Shown: positions 10,668 through 24,329, counted from the stretch's first letter. The stretch: DNA of 64,000 nucleotides from Anseranas semipalmata (GCA_013399115.1 VXAA01006068.1:593993-657992); one strand, 5' to 3'. Numbers and translations are program-made. Notes: a model not told the origin generated them from the letters alone.

Positions 10668-13600
10668 CAGCAGTCAAGCACTGGGTTGGTTTAGGCTGGC
10701 CAACGCCCTATCAACCCCAAAAAGTGCTTTGGGAACTCTTGTATTTGCACCATCTGCAATGACTGATTTGCAACGTCTCCTTGGGTGCAGGATTCTTTGT
10801 ATGAGGATCTGACTGTAGGCAGGTCTCCAAAGTCTCTGGGATGTTGCTGGGGAGTAGAAGGTTAAACCTAGTCCTGTGGAAGTTTGGTTTGGTGCTTAAA
10901 TATTGCAAGTCCACATCAGACTCTTCTTCATGTCACACGTGGTAGGTGCGCAGTCATCTTCCTGTGATTCAGTGAAAGTAGACTGATGGATAGTTCAATT
11001 CACATGGCGCAAAAAATCTTTTTTCACTTTTCCATTAATGTTTCCCCAGATAAGACTGGTGTATGTAGGGGTGAATCTTTACTGGCAGGAAAATGTCTTG
11101 TTGTGAGGCTCATTTTAACTGCTACAGGAAAAGGGCATTACCTGTTTCTTCAGCAACTGACCAAAATATGCAGTCTCCCAGTTTATCTAGGATGTGAATG
11201 AGATCCACAGAAACAGTAAGTTGTTGGCTTACAAGAAACATTTTTCCTTACTGTCATGTGTGATGATCTTTTGTGGTTGAATCTCTTATCCACTGTGTTC
11301 ATGTACCTTCAAAGATGCAGCTACTCTTGTTACAAGATTGGTGATTCCTACTGCCTCTGGGTTATCAAACTTTCTGATGACGAGGAACCACTCTTCACTC
11401 AACATTTTCCATTTCAGAATATTCAGAACCTAGATGACCTATTTCACAACATTTTGCACTATTAATTTTGTCCTTTTCATTTCTGGTGCACAAATGGTAA
11501 CAGCTGGAGCAATAAGGAGATTCTGGAGTCACTGCATCTCTACAGCACCTTATCTCTAAGCAGTGCTACCAGCATTTCACAAATCCTCTTCCATGTGATG
11601 GAAGGTAAGTTCTGTTCCCTGAGTTATGAGTCCCTGCAAAGCCTGTCTTGTTAGCTCCTTAATGCTTTCTCCCTTCTCAGAGTTATTCCTACCATGCTCT
11701 TTTTACACAGTACCACCCAAAAGCAATTTTTTTTCTGCAAGAGCACACAGTGATGTTTCTACACTCTTTGAACCTGGGTCCCATCACTCACCAACACCCA
11801 GCACTGCGGCACCACTGTGAATCCATAGATCTTTCCAAAAAGTTTTCCACTTGTGTGCATGAATTTCCCTGCTCCTCATGCAGGGTGGTCACTGCCTCTG
11901 GAATGATGCTGGAAGGAGATTTGGGGTTACTTTCCCAGCCTGCTTTTATGCCAGTTTTCTGTCAAAACCAGGCTATGCAATGGCCCCTGTTCAGCGATGG
12001 GCACATGGGAACAGAGCTGGGGCAGCAGGGCTGCCGGGGGTCCTGCAGCATGGCAAACCCATTGCTTGCGGTGGGGCACTGGGATCCTAACATGTACACA
12101 TGGCCCGTGGCCAATGCTGGTGCTGGGGTTTGTCCCTGGTAAGCCCAAGTCCTCTGGGTCAACCCACATCTGACGAGGCAGCCGAGATTTTTGCCGTAAA
12201 GCAGTATTTGGTTTCTCCCTCTTCTTAGATACGTCACGTCTTGTCTGAAACCCCTTCTGACGGTGAGAGGAGAAACTGGCAACCTGAGAGCGTTTTCAGA
12301 AGAGTTAGAAAACAGAGACTGTGAAATAGCTTTTTCATCCTCCTGCCAAGCCTAGGGAACAACCTGGGATGCGGCACACATTCACCTCACCTAAAAATGC
12401 AAGTGCTGTGTGTGTCATGAATACTAATATGCTTTTGCCTTTAACAGAAAGCCTGTCCTTCCTGTAAAGCTGACAGTGGTGATGTCTGCGGAAGGATTTG
12501 TTGGTGTCTTGAGCATATCTCTTTATATACATTAAAGCCCACTATCTATTTATATTAAGAAAATAAACCTATTTATATTAAAAGATTTAAAAGTTTCTCT
12601 CATTATCGAGTTCTGTAACTGAGTTCCCCAGGGAAAAAAATGAATCAGAAAGCACTTGTGTTTTCCTGAGCATAACAAACAGTGAAGCTTTCAGGAGACA
12701 GCTTTTTTTTTTTTTTTTTTTCAGGAAAGGAGCCCTTTTTTAAATAATTTTAGGCAAGAAAAAGTGTGGAAGTGTTTAAGATTTCAAAGTCATTCCTGAA
12801 GGAATAACTAGCTCTTAAGAGGGCTGGAACATAACGCAGCACCCCGGGGAATATCCTGGTTGAGAAAAAACGGTGATGGATGCTGCTACCAGCTTAACAA
12901 AGAGCTCTACAACATTGTTCCTACGCCCTCCCCTACGTACTCTCTGCTCTATTTCTTAGTTTATCCACAGTTACAGTAAAAGCATGTCAAATTTTGCTTT
13001 ACCAGAGTCTTCATTAATCACTGCAAATTAAAAATACTGCAATTTGCCTTCCACATGGGGATGAATTTAAGGTCCTCTACAATTTGATAAGAAAACTGAC
13101 ACCCTTGTTCTAAAATTGCCCATTAATTTGCTTCTGATGGTATTTCTGCAGCACATGAAAGCCCCAGCTCCAAATCTCTGCTCTCTCTTACCAGATTCTT
13201 GCTGGAGAAGCGGCTTCTCCCTCACGAGAGGCAGGGCAGGCGCGGGGCTCGGCCACAAGCACCAAGCGGAGCAGAGCCCGCAGCAGGAGCGTGAGGGGCC
13301 CCTACCAGCCAGAGAGCCACCACCCGATGCTGCAGAGACTGCCAAGTCTGTAAACAGTTCAGAACAGGAGCTGTTATTTCATGGCTTGTATTAAGCCTAG
13401 AATATAATTAATGCTTAACAAATAGCACTAATGATAACAATCGTACTCCTGCACTAATGAAGACTTTATGCTTCTGTCTGCATTGAGTTGCACCATAGAC
13501 CCTACCCTGGATTTAAACCACGAATCCCCGTCATTACAACACACAGAGAGGAATTATGTCCTCCTACATAGTCTATACTGCAAACTGAGTGACTGCCTGA

Positions 13601-15007
13601 TGTGCCTCAGCAACGGCATTGTGCAATGCACAAATGCATTTAATCATCCATCCCCACGCTGCTCCCATAGTTTCTTGTTCAGACTACTTAAAATAACTTC
13701 CCCAAATTATGAATCTTTGCATAAGAAATTATGTGTGTTTCAAAACACAATGAGGCACATTCTGTACAGAAGTTGTGCTCAGTCGTCGGATGGCAGGGGT
13801 GGGCTGCGGGCTCCGAGCAACAGTGCAATGGGCAATTCAGAGGAGAACTCGCATTGTCTTTAAAGACTGCAATTAAACTCAAACATCATCCTTGTAAATA
13901 AAAAAATTTGCTGCACAGCCTCTGCAGTGGGAAGCTTTTGATGAAATATTTAGGAGAGTGCTTTTTGAATGTGGCTAATTTTCAGAAAGCATATTAAAGT
14001 TTTATGGGGGCACTAATTTAATCACAGAAGATGAACGATTTTAGTTTTACGTTGGGCTTTAACGAGGCTGGATAAATGCACGGCGGAAGGGAGAGCTTGT
14101 GTGTGCGAGGCAGTTGCGTGCCAAGGGCTGGCTGAGTCACGGCTTTCCGAGAGCCGCGTCCGTCCAGCTGAGCACATTTCTGTCACCGCCAACAGGGCTT
14201 TGAACCCTCCTGCCCACCTTGCAGCTGAAGCCAAACAGGAGGAAAACTGCCAGCTACGAGAGGGCTTCAAAAATGGCAAAGCATCCTTTGGTTAAACGCT
14301 CATTAGCCACCTCTACTCTGCCCCTGGTCTGCTACGCAGGGACCTGCCTGCAGTACATCGGCCAGCCAGGGAAATTATCTCAGAGTCTGCATATCTCCAG
14401 TTACAGACAAATCGTGTTGAGGGAAAAACAACGAAGCAGGGAGTGTGGTTTTGCAAGGTACCGGTTGTCTCTTTGTCTTGTGTCTTAAGACAACAACCAA
14501 GTTCTCTTAACGCTGAGCAACCTCGGCCATGTCAGGAGCTGCGGTGGCGGGAATTTGCAGGAATGGTGGGAGCTGCAGGAGCGGCACAGCTGATGTGGCC
14601 CTGAGCTGCCACTGGGCTTCCGCCGCTGTTGTGGAAACAATCCACTTCCCCAGGTGGTTCCAGAAGTTCAAGAAGGTAGAAAATCTGTCTTTTCAAACTG
14701 CAAGAGAGAAACAGAGAGCTGTGGGGTGATGTGTAGAATGAGCCATTTAAAAGACAGGCAGCAGACCCAATTTCTTCTTCCCGTCAGATGAAGCCTACAT
14801 GGAGAACTCAAGCGTGTCATGTTTCTGCATCCAACAAACAATGTAGTTCTGTGAAATAAGTGGCTGGATGTCAACGTGTACAAGTCCTCTGTGAGAGCAT
14901 CCTCCTTGCCCAGGGCAGTGAGCCTGAGCTGGGCTGCGCGGCTGCTGGCAGTGTGTGCAGAGACTGCACGAGCCAGCCCTTCCTTTTCCTCTGGTCCTCT
15001 TTACCAG
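10668..15007. other. Unassigned sequence
   Basis: It contains a 19-T homopolymer (12703-12721) and two GC-richer, CpG-bearing patches at about 13225-13330 and 14080-14180. AT-rich stretches at 13390-13480 and 13865-14040 contain several ATTA cores. No gene is recognised; the open frames seen (up to 131 codons) overlap on both strands without domain evidence. Confidence 0.4.
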
Positions 15008-15141
15008 GCGGATCACTTCTGTGGCAGTGCAAGTGCTAACTGGGGGATGCAAACAGGCAGGCCCAAAACACCAGCAAGGTGTTGGAAAGGGAAGTGGAAA
15101 ATGTATTGCATCAGCTTCAGAGTCACAGATTTGCTATGCAG
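15008..15141 (+). other. Exon-like segment between strong splice sites
   Basis: The left side has a pyrimidine-rich tract (TCCTTTTCCTCTGGTCCTCT) ending TTACCAG at 15007, a good acceptor. The right side reads GCAG/GTAAGT at 15141/15142, a near-consensus donor. The 134-bp segment is open in at least one frame but the translation resembles no family I know. It may be an exon of a long non-coding transcript or a chance pairing; transcripts would decide. Confidence 0.2.
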
Positions 15142-15200
15142 GTAAGTGGTGGCCCTTTTCCATTCACTAACCTTTCCTCGGTTTCACTGTGAACACAAAT
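15142..15200. other. Spacer before CR1
   Basis: Short unassigned sequence. Confidence 0.4.
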
Positions 15201-15765
15201 CATAGAATCACAGCATTCTATGGGTTTGGGTTGGAAGGAACCTTAAATATCACCTAGTTCCAGCCCCCTGACATGGGCAGGGACACCTCCCACTAGACCA
15301 GGTTGCCCAAAGCCCCAACCAACCTGGCCTTGAACACCTCCAGGGATGGGACATCCACAGCTTCTCTGGGCAACCTGTTCCTGTGCCTCACCACCCTCAC
15401 AGTAAAGAATTTCTTTCTAATATCTAATCTAAATCTACCCTCTTTTAGTTTTAAACCATCACTCCTTGTCCTATCACTACACCCCCTGACAAAGAGTCCC
15501 TCCCCAGCTTTCCTGTAGGCCCCCTTTAGGCACTGGAAGGCTGCTATAAGGTCTCACTGGAGCCTTCTCTTCTCCAGGCTGAACAACCCCAACTCCCTCA
15601 GCCTGTCTTCACAGGAGAGGTGCTCCAGCCCTCTGATCATCCTTGTGGCCTCCTCTGGACCTGCTCCAACAGGCCCATGTCTCTCTTGTGCTGGGCCCCA
15701 GGGCTGGATGCAGCACTGCAGGCCTCACCACTGTGTCAGTGCTGAGCTGGGTACAGCATATGGCA
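15201..15765 (-). mobile_element. CR1 LINE 3' region, minus strand
   Basis: It starts with the complemented CR1 tail (CATAGAATCACAGCATTCTA). It then runs through the standard CR1 blocks in reverse complement: GGTTGGAAGGAACCTTAAAT, ACATGGGCAGGGACACCTCC, CTTCTCTGGGCAACCTGTTC, TCTCCAGGCTGAACAACCCC, CTCCTCTGGACCTGCTCCAA and CAGGGCTGGATGCAGCACTG. It is among the better-preserved CR1 copies in the window, hence relatively young. The right limit is approximate. Confidence 0.92.
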
Positions 15766-17186
15766 GCTGGGCTGATGCGTGTTGACTGAAGAGACACCAC
15801 TCGATGTCAGTGTGAAGTAACTAATTATCAATCTATTCATTCAAACAAGCATTTAGGATCTTCAGAAATAATTACCATGATATTAAGATGTATGTTTAAA
15901 GCTTCACAATTAATTAATATGCACAGATTAATGCACAACCCAAACTCAGTCTTAGATATTGGGAAAGTTTTTAATGTAATAAAGCTAAAAGCACAATGAC
16001 AGGGACATAGTACCTCGCCAGATGGCACAGTTTGTTAAAACAAACCAACGCATTTCTAAAACAGTGTCCTAATCTCCACTTGAAACAATTTTTAATTTAA
16101 AATGGAAGGACATTTGCATAAAAAGAGTTCAGAGAACAAATATTTCAGAAGTTCACTATTAGACAAGGGCAGTCCTGGTTTGAGGCAATAGATGGTAGGA
16201 AAACATAAGCTAATTAAAATAATCTTTAACACCGGAATTTCAAGCATAAAACTGTTTGTGTGAGTGAATCAGACCATTACAGAAAGCTTTGATCTGGCAG
16301 GTGCCAGCCAGTACCACCCATGTTTGGGAGCCATCAGCAGAACTTGGGTACAGAGCTGTGCAAATAGCAGGTTAATCCCATCAGAAACAACGTTTGGATT
16401 TGGAGGACTGAATCTTTTAAGGATTTTTTGAAACCTTGGGTCACCTTTCTAATGGAAATGCCATTCTCTAATGAAATTCAGAATATATTGGAGCAAAAAA
16501 TTGAAAACAAACGAAACAGTAATTTTTTAAGGGTTTATTCTGATTAGGTCAAATCCCATCTGAAAAAAAAATAGCATGTTTTGATGAATTTACTATTTGA
16601 CATAAATAAGGTTCTGTATGCCATGGAAACTTGTGACAAATTTGGGGGTGGATGTAGGCAGTTTGTCCTAGTCACACCTGCAGTATTGAATACATTCCCT
16701 GCTTCTGTCCACCTCCAACTCTTTGGCTGGCAATGTGTGTGCATGGCTCATAACATGAGTTTGCCTGACCTGTCCTCCCCCTGTTCTCATACTAAAGGTA
16801 AGAAACTTTCTCTTGTCCCATCTTTTTTAAATTCTTTCTGCTGTTTCCCCTGTCTTGTCTCCCTCTCTCTGTCCTTGTGCTGCCCAGGTCCTTCTGGCAA
16901 GAGCAGTCTTTTGGCTGTTTCTACCATGAACAGAAGCTATTAAAAACTAAAACTCATCTATTTTGAAAGACAGTGAAAGAAAAAAGAAAACCTAAATCAA
17001 AACAAGTAACAAATGGTGGGTACAAAGGTGACTGACTACTCAGTTGTCATCTCAAGCCCCCTCTTAGTCTGCTTGCATAAGTAGTACAAGCTGTACCTGT
17101 TTAAATCAGATATGGGCAAGTATTCACAGTCTGGTGTATCCAATAAATTTACTTTCACATTTTCTCAATAGCTCTTAGGAACATCA
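15766..17186. other. Unassigned AT-rich sequence
   Basis: No gene or repeat is recognised. A 120-codon plus frame at about 16581-16943 has no supporting features. Confidence 0.4.
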
Positions 17187-17316
17187 CAAACAAACAAACA
17201 AACAAAAAACCTCCACATTTTAAGTGCTCTTTAAAATCTGATAGTTTTAAAAATTCTTCCTTCCTTCTCTCTTTGCTTTCACTACAAACAAACAAAAAAA
17301 CAAACAAACAAACAAA
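17187..17316. repeat. Two (AAAC)n microsatellite blocks
   Basis: CAAA/AAAC tetranucleotide repeats at 17187-17209 and 17285-17316 are separated by about 75 bases of T-rich and pyrimidine-rich unique sequence. Confidence 0.9.
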
Positions 17317-20300
17317 AATCAGAAAATAAATGGTCAAAAATGTGAGATAAGGTATTCAGAAGCTCAGAATTATTTAAGAGAGCTGCTTTTCTCTCCTGCT
17401 GATTGTGCTATGTGCAATTTTAAAGACAATACTTTTTACCAACACAGTGTTAAGCTTGAAAGCTGTCTGCTATCCCTTTTAGCTGGATGCCAGGTAAATA
17501 AATCCTCACTGACTTAAGCAAATTAAATAAATAGTGTTTGTCGGCAAGTGTTTTTGTTCAGCATGTGGTATACAAATGCTTATTAATGCTGTTAACTTTG
17601 AAAAATGTCTAGGTAAAGGAAGAGATTATAGCAAAGGTACAGATTAAAACAGAAACATTTGTCAAAAACAAACGTTCATAAAAGAAAATAGTAAACAACC
17701 AGATGAGTTCACTGCAGCCAAATGCTTCCATTTAATAAATGAAATGCTTCATTAATCCTTCCTGACAGAAGCAATGCTTGGAATGGAGAATGGATTCAAG
17801 AGAACGCATTTGGCTAAGTCCTGCAGGTCTTCTGCAGCCAGCCCAGGCTGGGGAAAGGAAATGCAGCAGCTTTTCACCGTGGCTAAGCAAGATGGGACTT
17901 CATTCTCTGGTCCCACTCATGCAACCTCCGCCTGCTGTCAAAGTGTTCCTGGCTGATGAGAGGGCAGCTGGTAACCCACTTGTGTGGGTGATCATGGTTG
18001 ATGGCCCTCTTAGAGATGCTCCTGTTCTGCGTGTGCCATGCAGTGGCTGTGGTTTGGCAGCCAAAAATGTGGTGTGAGAAAGATGTCCCAAGATTGTGTC
18101 CTGCACTGACAGTGAGACACCCAGTTACCACTGCAGCACTGCTGTTTTGTGGGCCATCCAGAAACAATGTACATGGTGGTGGCAAATCCCATTATTTTGA
18201 GTGAGCCATCTGGGACTGGGTTCATTTCTGAAAGAGCACTTGGAGCTCTGTGACTAGCTCCATACCTCAGCTTTACTTTCAACAATATGTTTCTGTTTCT
18301 TAGGGTTGTGAATAAAAGCTTGAAATTAGGTCTTGAGTCACTTAAGTGAGTTGCTTAAGTCTTGAGACATGGCTCTCCAATGCAATATGCCCACTTCTCG
18401 GAGATCCAAGTGGGGTGGAGGTGCCAGGCATAGGGCAGTATTTTGAAAGAAATAGATTTGAACACAGTGTCTTCATCTGAAGATACATACTCATGACACA
18501 AGTCTCAGCTGTACCACCTCTCTCGTGTTCAGTGTCAATGTCCAGCTCTGTAGCAATGCCTGGGAACAACACCCTCCTCTTTCATTGGCAAACGGCTCTA
18601 CACAGCAGTGACCTGACCTCAGTAACGCAGGCCTCTTGGCTTGCCTACATCCCTGGTGTGAAGCTTCAAGCAATCGCTGCATGTCACCTGGCACAGAATG
18701 TTATGGTATGCCAGGCCACCAACATCCTCACAATGCCTTCCCATAGGATTTGCTCATTATCTTCCCAGTCTCTATGCCTCAGGCTGCTCCATGAAGAGGT
18801 CCATGTACCCACCAGATCTGGACCTGTTTTCCAAAGAACTGGTGTCCTGGAGCCAAGGACCCATCTTCTTAGACATCTGAACAGGGATGAAATCCTGCTG
18901 CAGGTTCTCTCACTGTTGGGACCCATCTCTCTCTCTCTTCTGCCTCACCCTCAACATAACACCTTGTCTTCAAGACCACCGTCCCCCTGTCAAGTTAGAT
19001 TGAAAGTGAGCAGATGGTCTGGTAGTGTCTGGGGTGGGGAAATGACACGCATATGCCCCGTTTTAAGAAAAACAAGCTTAAAATAAACAGGCTCAAAGCC
19101 AAGATACTCCTTTGCTCACACTTCTTCTCTAGGGGAGAGGAGAAAAGTGCAGAGACATGACAGGTGCCAGTCACTTTGCTTTGTGTATTTCTGGAAGGTG
19201 ATTAAATACAGCAATGAGAAGAACAAAGTAGGAACCTGTACAGAAGATGCAGCTGGACTAAATACTTCTGTCCTCTGGCTTCTTGGGAGATGGGGCAAGG
19301 CAGCACTGTAGGGAGAGTTCTGGGGCTGAGGAAAAGGCAAATACCTTCTCATTTTCTTAGTATGGAAAACACGGGGAGTGTGCAAGATCAGCAATGAATC
19401 TCTCTGCTGAACAAAGGAAGATTTAGTAGGAAAAATGGATAAAAATCTAGGGCTGAAGAGGTACTGGGCCATCTGCTGAACAATGGATCAGAGTAAGTTA
19501 CTCCAAGGAGCCAACCCAACTGAGCAGCCCAGGAGTATTAAAAATAAAAAAAGAAAAATCAGAGAAGGAAAGAGTCTTTGAAAGGTAGCTGTAATCCAGG
19601 TAGTTCATCCTGGGAAGGGAGATCCCAGTGCTTTGGAGGGAGGGAGGGGCTGTGGTCATCCCGGGGACATTGGAGACCAAACCACCATCCCAGTCTACCA
19701 AGGAGCCTGTTGAGCTCCCACCAGCATGAAGGTATGTGCTATGGTATCCTGAAGAAAGCACAGAATTGTCAGTAAAATGTTTTGCTGCTTGGCTGAAGGG
19801 ACATTTGATAGATTGGCTGACTTCTTACACATTTCTACCCGGAGAAGTGAGGAGTAGTACAGATCCCACTGGAAATGCTGATGCCAGGAGTTGATCTTGC
19901 AGCAGACGACAGTTAATGCCACATGGTAGCTGGGGTGTTAACCAGAGCCTGCAGGTTTTTGGTGTATGGTGAAGTGAACCGTGAGATGGTCAGTGCCGAA
20001 GCAACTGAGCTGCACAAACAGAAGCCCCTCAGTCTGGAAGCTATGGTTTTTAGTCTATGTTGTGCTGCAACACGCAAAGAGAATTTGCTTTGCCCTCTGA
20101 TGTTTATCTTAATTTTGCATGTGTTCACAGCTCATGGGAGAAAATGACAAATTGAGAAAATATTTGTTCCACAAAAGCCAAGAGACTATTACAGCAGACA
20201 GCCAGACAAACACAGTGTAAGTGCCAAAGCCTGAGCTTTTCTACAGTCTGTGCCATATACATGTTCAGTTTTACCTGCCTAAAGGGTAATGGGAAATTCA

Positions 20301-21615
20301 GGCAATATGCTGCCTTAATCACTACAGTTTCTTTGCACTTGGACTACTCATCACATCTCATTGCAGGGTTTTGGAATGCCACCCAAAAGGGAGGCTGAAA
20401 TCATCAACCACATTTCATTTAGCACTGCCAACTGAATCTAAACAAATTGAAAAATGACCTGCCCGCTACACTATGAGGCATACAGCAGAAAATAACTCTG
20501 AAATAGCCGCTTATGTTCGCTGGAGAAAGATTTATTTGTGATCTCAGAGCGTGAGTTGCAGAGGTAAATAGAACCACCTGTAAACCATTTCCTACCATGC
20601 CCCACTGCCCCCATATGAAAAAACATACACAGGCATTGCCTGAAGTGGAATTGGTCTAGTAAATGATCGGGAAAATGGAATGTTTTCTCTCAAGAAGCAG
20701 CAGATGAAGAGGAGCTGCTGCATCTGAAATGATGCTACCTTGTTTACCTGGAAGGTCCCAGCTTTTGATGAAAGGCCCGCAACTCTCGAATTTGCTTTCT
20801 CTCCTGCTGTGGTGCAACATGAGTCACTTTGCCCTTCACTTCATACTGCAAGCACTTTTTTTTCTTTCTTTTTCTTTTTTTTTCTTTTTTTCTTTGTGGG
20901 AAGACAAGCTGACCTACTGTGCAAATGATTTGAAAGGGCTGTGCACTGATGAATAGCCAGAAGGGAGAAGGACCCTGTTTAGTACTGCAGTTTGTTGTCT
21001 TTTCACTTGGTGATGACTTTATTTAACTGATTTATTATTTTTGTATTTAATGGTTGATTTTGGTGCTATGAGATTATACATTTCATGGAAATCCAGAAAA
21101 AGACACCTTAAAGAATGGGTGTAATGTCAAGATATTGAGGTCCATGATTGTGTTACCAGCAACCCTCAGTTTGGTTTCCATCCATGGACAGTGCCAAAGT
21201 TCCCTGGTCTACAGCACCCAAGCTCTCCTAGACAAACACAAGGCTCAGCGTGCCTCACTTGAAAGCATTTCTTTGGTTCCACTGTGACTTTAGCCTGTGA
21301 CTTTAACCAATGAAAGAGCACAGAAAACTCCAGTATTACTGATAGCTTGTCAGACTAGCCAACCAAGCAACAGGTGCACGTTGACAGGACATATCACCCG
21401 CTTCATTTCGGACTTACCACAGTATGTGCTGTGTCCTGCCAAGTGGGAATGTCATAGAGGACAAAGGGAGGACAAGAAGTTACTGAAGAAGGAGGAGTTT
21501 AGGGGACAGATGTTTCGTATTTGTAGGAAAATACGTTCCACTGATTCATCTGTTTACAAGTCTACTTTCTGGGATTTTAAAAATTTACTCTCTCTTCCTT
21601 CTCTCAGCCCCCCAG
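17317..21615. other. Unassigned sequence with one palindrome and a polypyrimidine tract
   Basis: It contains a perfect 12-bp palindrome TCACTTAAGTGA (18338-18349) beside a second CTTAAGT. A C/T-only tract lies at about 20855-20895. The stretch 17770-19090 has moderate GC and long open frames on both strands, the longest being 197 codons at 18493-19086. I could not match it to any transposase, retroviral or host protein. Confidence 0.4.
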
Positions 21616-21778
21616 GCAACTGCTGGTCCTTGGAAGATGTGATTGCAAAGAGAAAGTGTTTCTATACCAATATAAAATATAAAAGTGAAAAACACCTCCC
21701 AGGACCTCACCCTGAGCTGAAGGAAAATGTAAAAGTATCGTTTCCCCATCCTTGCTGGTTATTGGAAAAAGATTACAG
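21616..21778 (+). other. Exon-like segment between strong splice sites
   Basis: A pyrimidine tract (CTCTCTTCCTTCTCTCAGCC) leads to CCCCAG at 21615. The segment ends TTACAG/GTATGT at 21778/21779. The 163-bp interval lies inside a 175-codon plus-strand open frame (21297-21824) that stays open across both boundaries. The translation has several Cys/Trp/Lys residues but matches no family I recognise. Candidate exon only. Confidence 0.2.
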
Positions 21779-24329
21779 GTATGTCAGCCTGTCCCAGGAC
21801 TCCATAAGCAGAACAAAAAGGTAAAACCCAGCAGGGGGTTCAGCAACACTGAGCACCTGGGAGATGCTTGGTTATCCAGCTGGGGAATGGTCTGCATGGT
21901 TTGAACCATCTGCCACATCCTTTCACAGAAACTGCTTCCAGAGGGACTGCCAGCATGGTGGATATGAAAAACAAGGTGTTTATATTGGTGTGTCCTGCTG
22001 CCATCAGTGGTTCTCCATCACTCAATACCCTTCTGCTCTCCTCAAGGCCACTTGATCCTATTAGCAGCATGTCAGGAACCTTCCTTTTCTTCTGGCTCAA
22101 CTACAAGCCCTACAGACCTCATACTGCTGTGACACACAAAGAAGTTACATAAAGACTCTCCAGGTGCACTTTCATGGTTTGCAGGTTCCCTATAATTCAT
22201 ACTCCAATATTTGTCATGAGTGGCTGAGTTCAGGTCTCCTCTGAGAGGATGAGATTTTCAGTGCTGTAGTAGTTACGCCTCACTTTGATTGAGCTCTCTC
22301 TTCTGTCTTCCTAAACAAAAGCCCATATATTTCTTGTTTGAATGCTTTATTTTTGTTATTACACTTAGAAAAAAAGCAAGAAAGACCCAAGGTGGTCTCA
22401 ATGCTTAGGAGCTGAGCACATGCCTCTTCCATCATGTTGTGCAAATGGCCACCAGGCAGCTGGAGGGAAATTCAGGGATCACAGTCATTTGGTTCTGTTC
22501 ACCACTGATTCCCCTGACAGCTTTAAAAGCTGCTTCTTTACTGGGGTATACAGTGAAATACGCTGTGTACTATGCAAATTGTTTCAAAAACACTAAGATG
22601 TTTTCCATGATAACCTTCTGTATAAGTAGACAAATCTCAGTCCAATGAGTATTCGGAAGGCTTTGGATTAGGCTGACCCTGTCCCTCTTCAGTGCTGTTT
22701 AGACTATGTGACTAAGCACAGGACAAAATAAAAATAAAAAATGAAAATGTGTTGCAGGGTGCGATCAGAAAATACTGATGCTTTTAGCGGCTCACCTGGA
22801 CCCTTAGTCTTGCTGAACTGCCTACGAGCTCCTGAGACAACTGATGGACAGCCCAAGCTAACATTAAAACAAGGTTCTTTATTGAGATGTGTTTGTTTAC
22901 ACAGGCCTCTCCATGAATCATTTGAACAAAAAGCACACCCATAACTCATCCCCAATTGCATTTCAGACAGAAGGTCCTATCCAAGCAATATCAGCAATGC
23001 GTGGAATGAACACACCGAAATCCCTGTTTGCTCAAGCGGGAGCAGGTTTGATCCCTAGCAACGTGAAGTCAGTATGTGAATTTTACAGATCCATGAGAAT
23101 AAATTGATCTCAGTCATTTCTCACCAGTTCTCCCCAAACCAAAAGTGTTTTAATTATTTGAGTGTCAAGCAATCAAATGCTGTACCTCAGACACAGCTAT
23201 TCCAGGAGATAATTAGAAGCAGAGAAGAGCAAAAAATATGCCACAGAAGCGATCATCGCGGTGTGATCTGAAAGATAACTTTAGTAACGAAAGTGTTTCT
23301 TTGCTGGATGACTCACAGAAGGAAGCAGGGGCTGGAGCTGCTGAAAAAGGAGCCTGCTCCATGGGAACATGAGCGAAGGTCAAGGATCATCCGTGTACTG
23401 CCGACTTTTTGTTTGACGTTCATAATCTTAAGGAAATGGATGGAGAGAGAGCAAATGTCAGCTCCAGTAATGACTATGTAACTCTGGGACTGTATAGAAA
23501 AGTGATAGCCCCAGCTCACACACTGCTGATGGAAATAATGGGGAGAGGTGAACTGAGAATCCAAGCCTTCCTTCAATTTTTCTGTTGAGTTTCGGCATGA
23601 ATTCTGATTTAGCAATGGGGCAGGTAGCTCCCTTTGATATTCATCTCTCTCTGTCTATATAGTACATATATAGTATGTATTTATTTTTGACTGTTGTTTT
23701 TCATCTGTGCGACTTAGCTTCCCAAAGCTGTACAAGAACCACCACCTCAGTGACTGTTACTATCCGTTATTCAATTTCAAAAAAGTATAAATATCTGTCA
23801 GCTTTTATGTTAAATTCCAACTGGCATGTTATAACATATAATACAAAAAATAAGTGTGTTATAATAATATACGTATTATATAAGAATATATTTAATCACC
23901 AAGTTAAATTGTTAAATTTTATACATATCACTCAGACCCACCTTACACATATTTTTTTCAGTAGTTATTTTCACAGTATCTTCTTTCAATAACAGATTGT
24001 CTAAACCTCCTTCCTTCTGTTTCTAGCCAGAATAGCAGCAAGTTTAATTTTGTATCTGCCCCAAATTGTGGCACAGCTGGCAGCCTGTAAACACCCAACA
24101 GCCTGCTCTCCATTTGTGGCTGTGCTCCTTCCCTCCAGAAGAGGAGTGCCAGCTCTGTAAATTCAGAGGCCAGGCCACATTCTGGCTGAAAATCAGATTA
24201 TTAGGGGAGAAGAAGGTGCAGTGTCATTATGTTGTCAGTTGGTTTGAATTTGACAGCAGTTATTGCTAAACAGAGGTTTGCTGGCCTTGCAAGACATCTT
24301 CCAGCTCTGCTTTTCATCAATGAAGAGTG
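21779..24329. other. Unassigned sequence, AT-rich toward 23.8 kb
   Basis: No gene is recognised. AT-rich low-complexity sequence occurs at about 23820-23930. Confidence 0.4.

Noticed and set aside
18493..19086. 197-codon plus-strand frame as a protein gene
   Set aside because: No domain, no promoter or splice signals, and compositionally biased translation. One or so frame of this size is expected by chance in 64 kb read in six frames.
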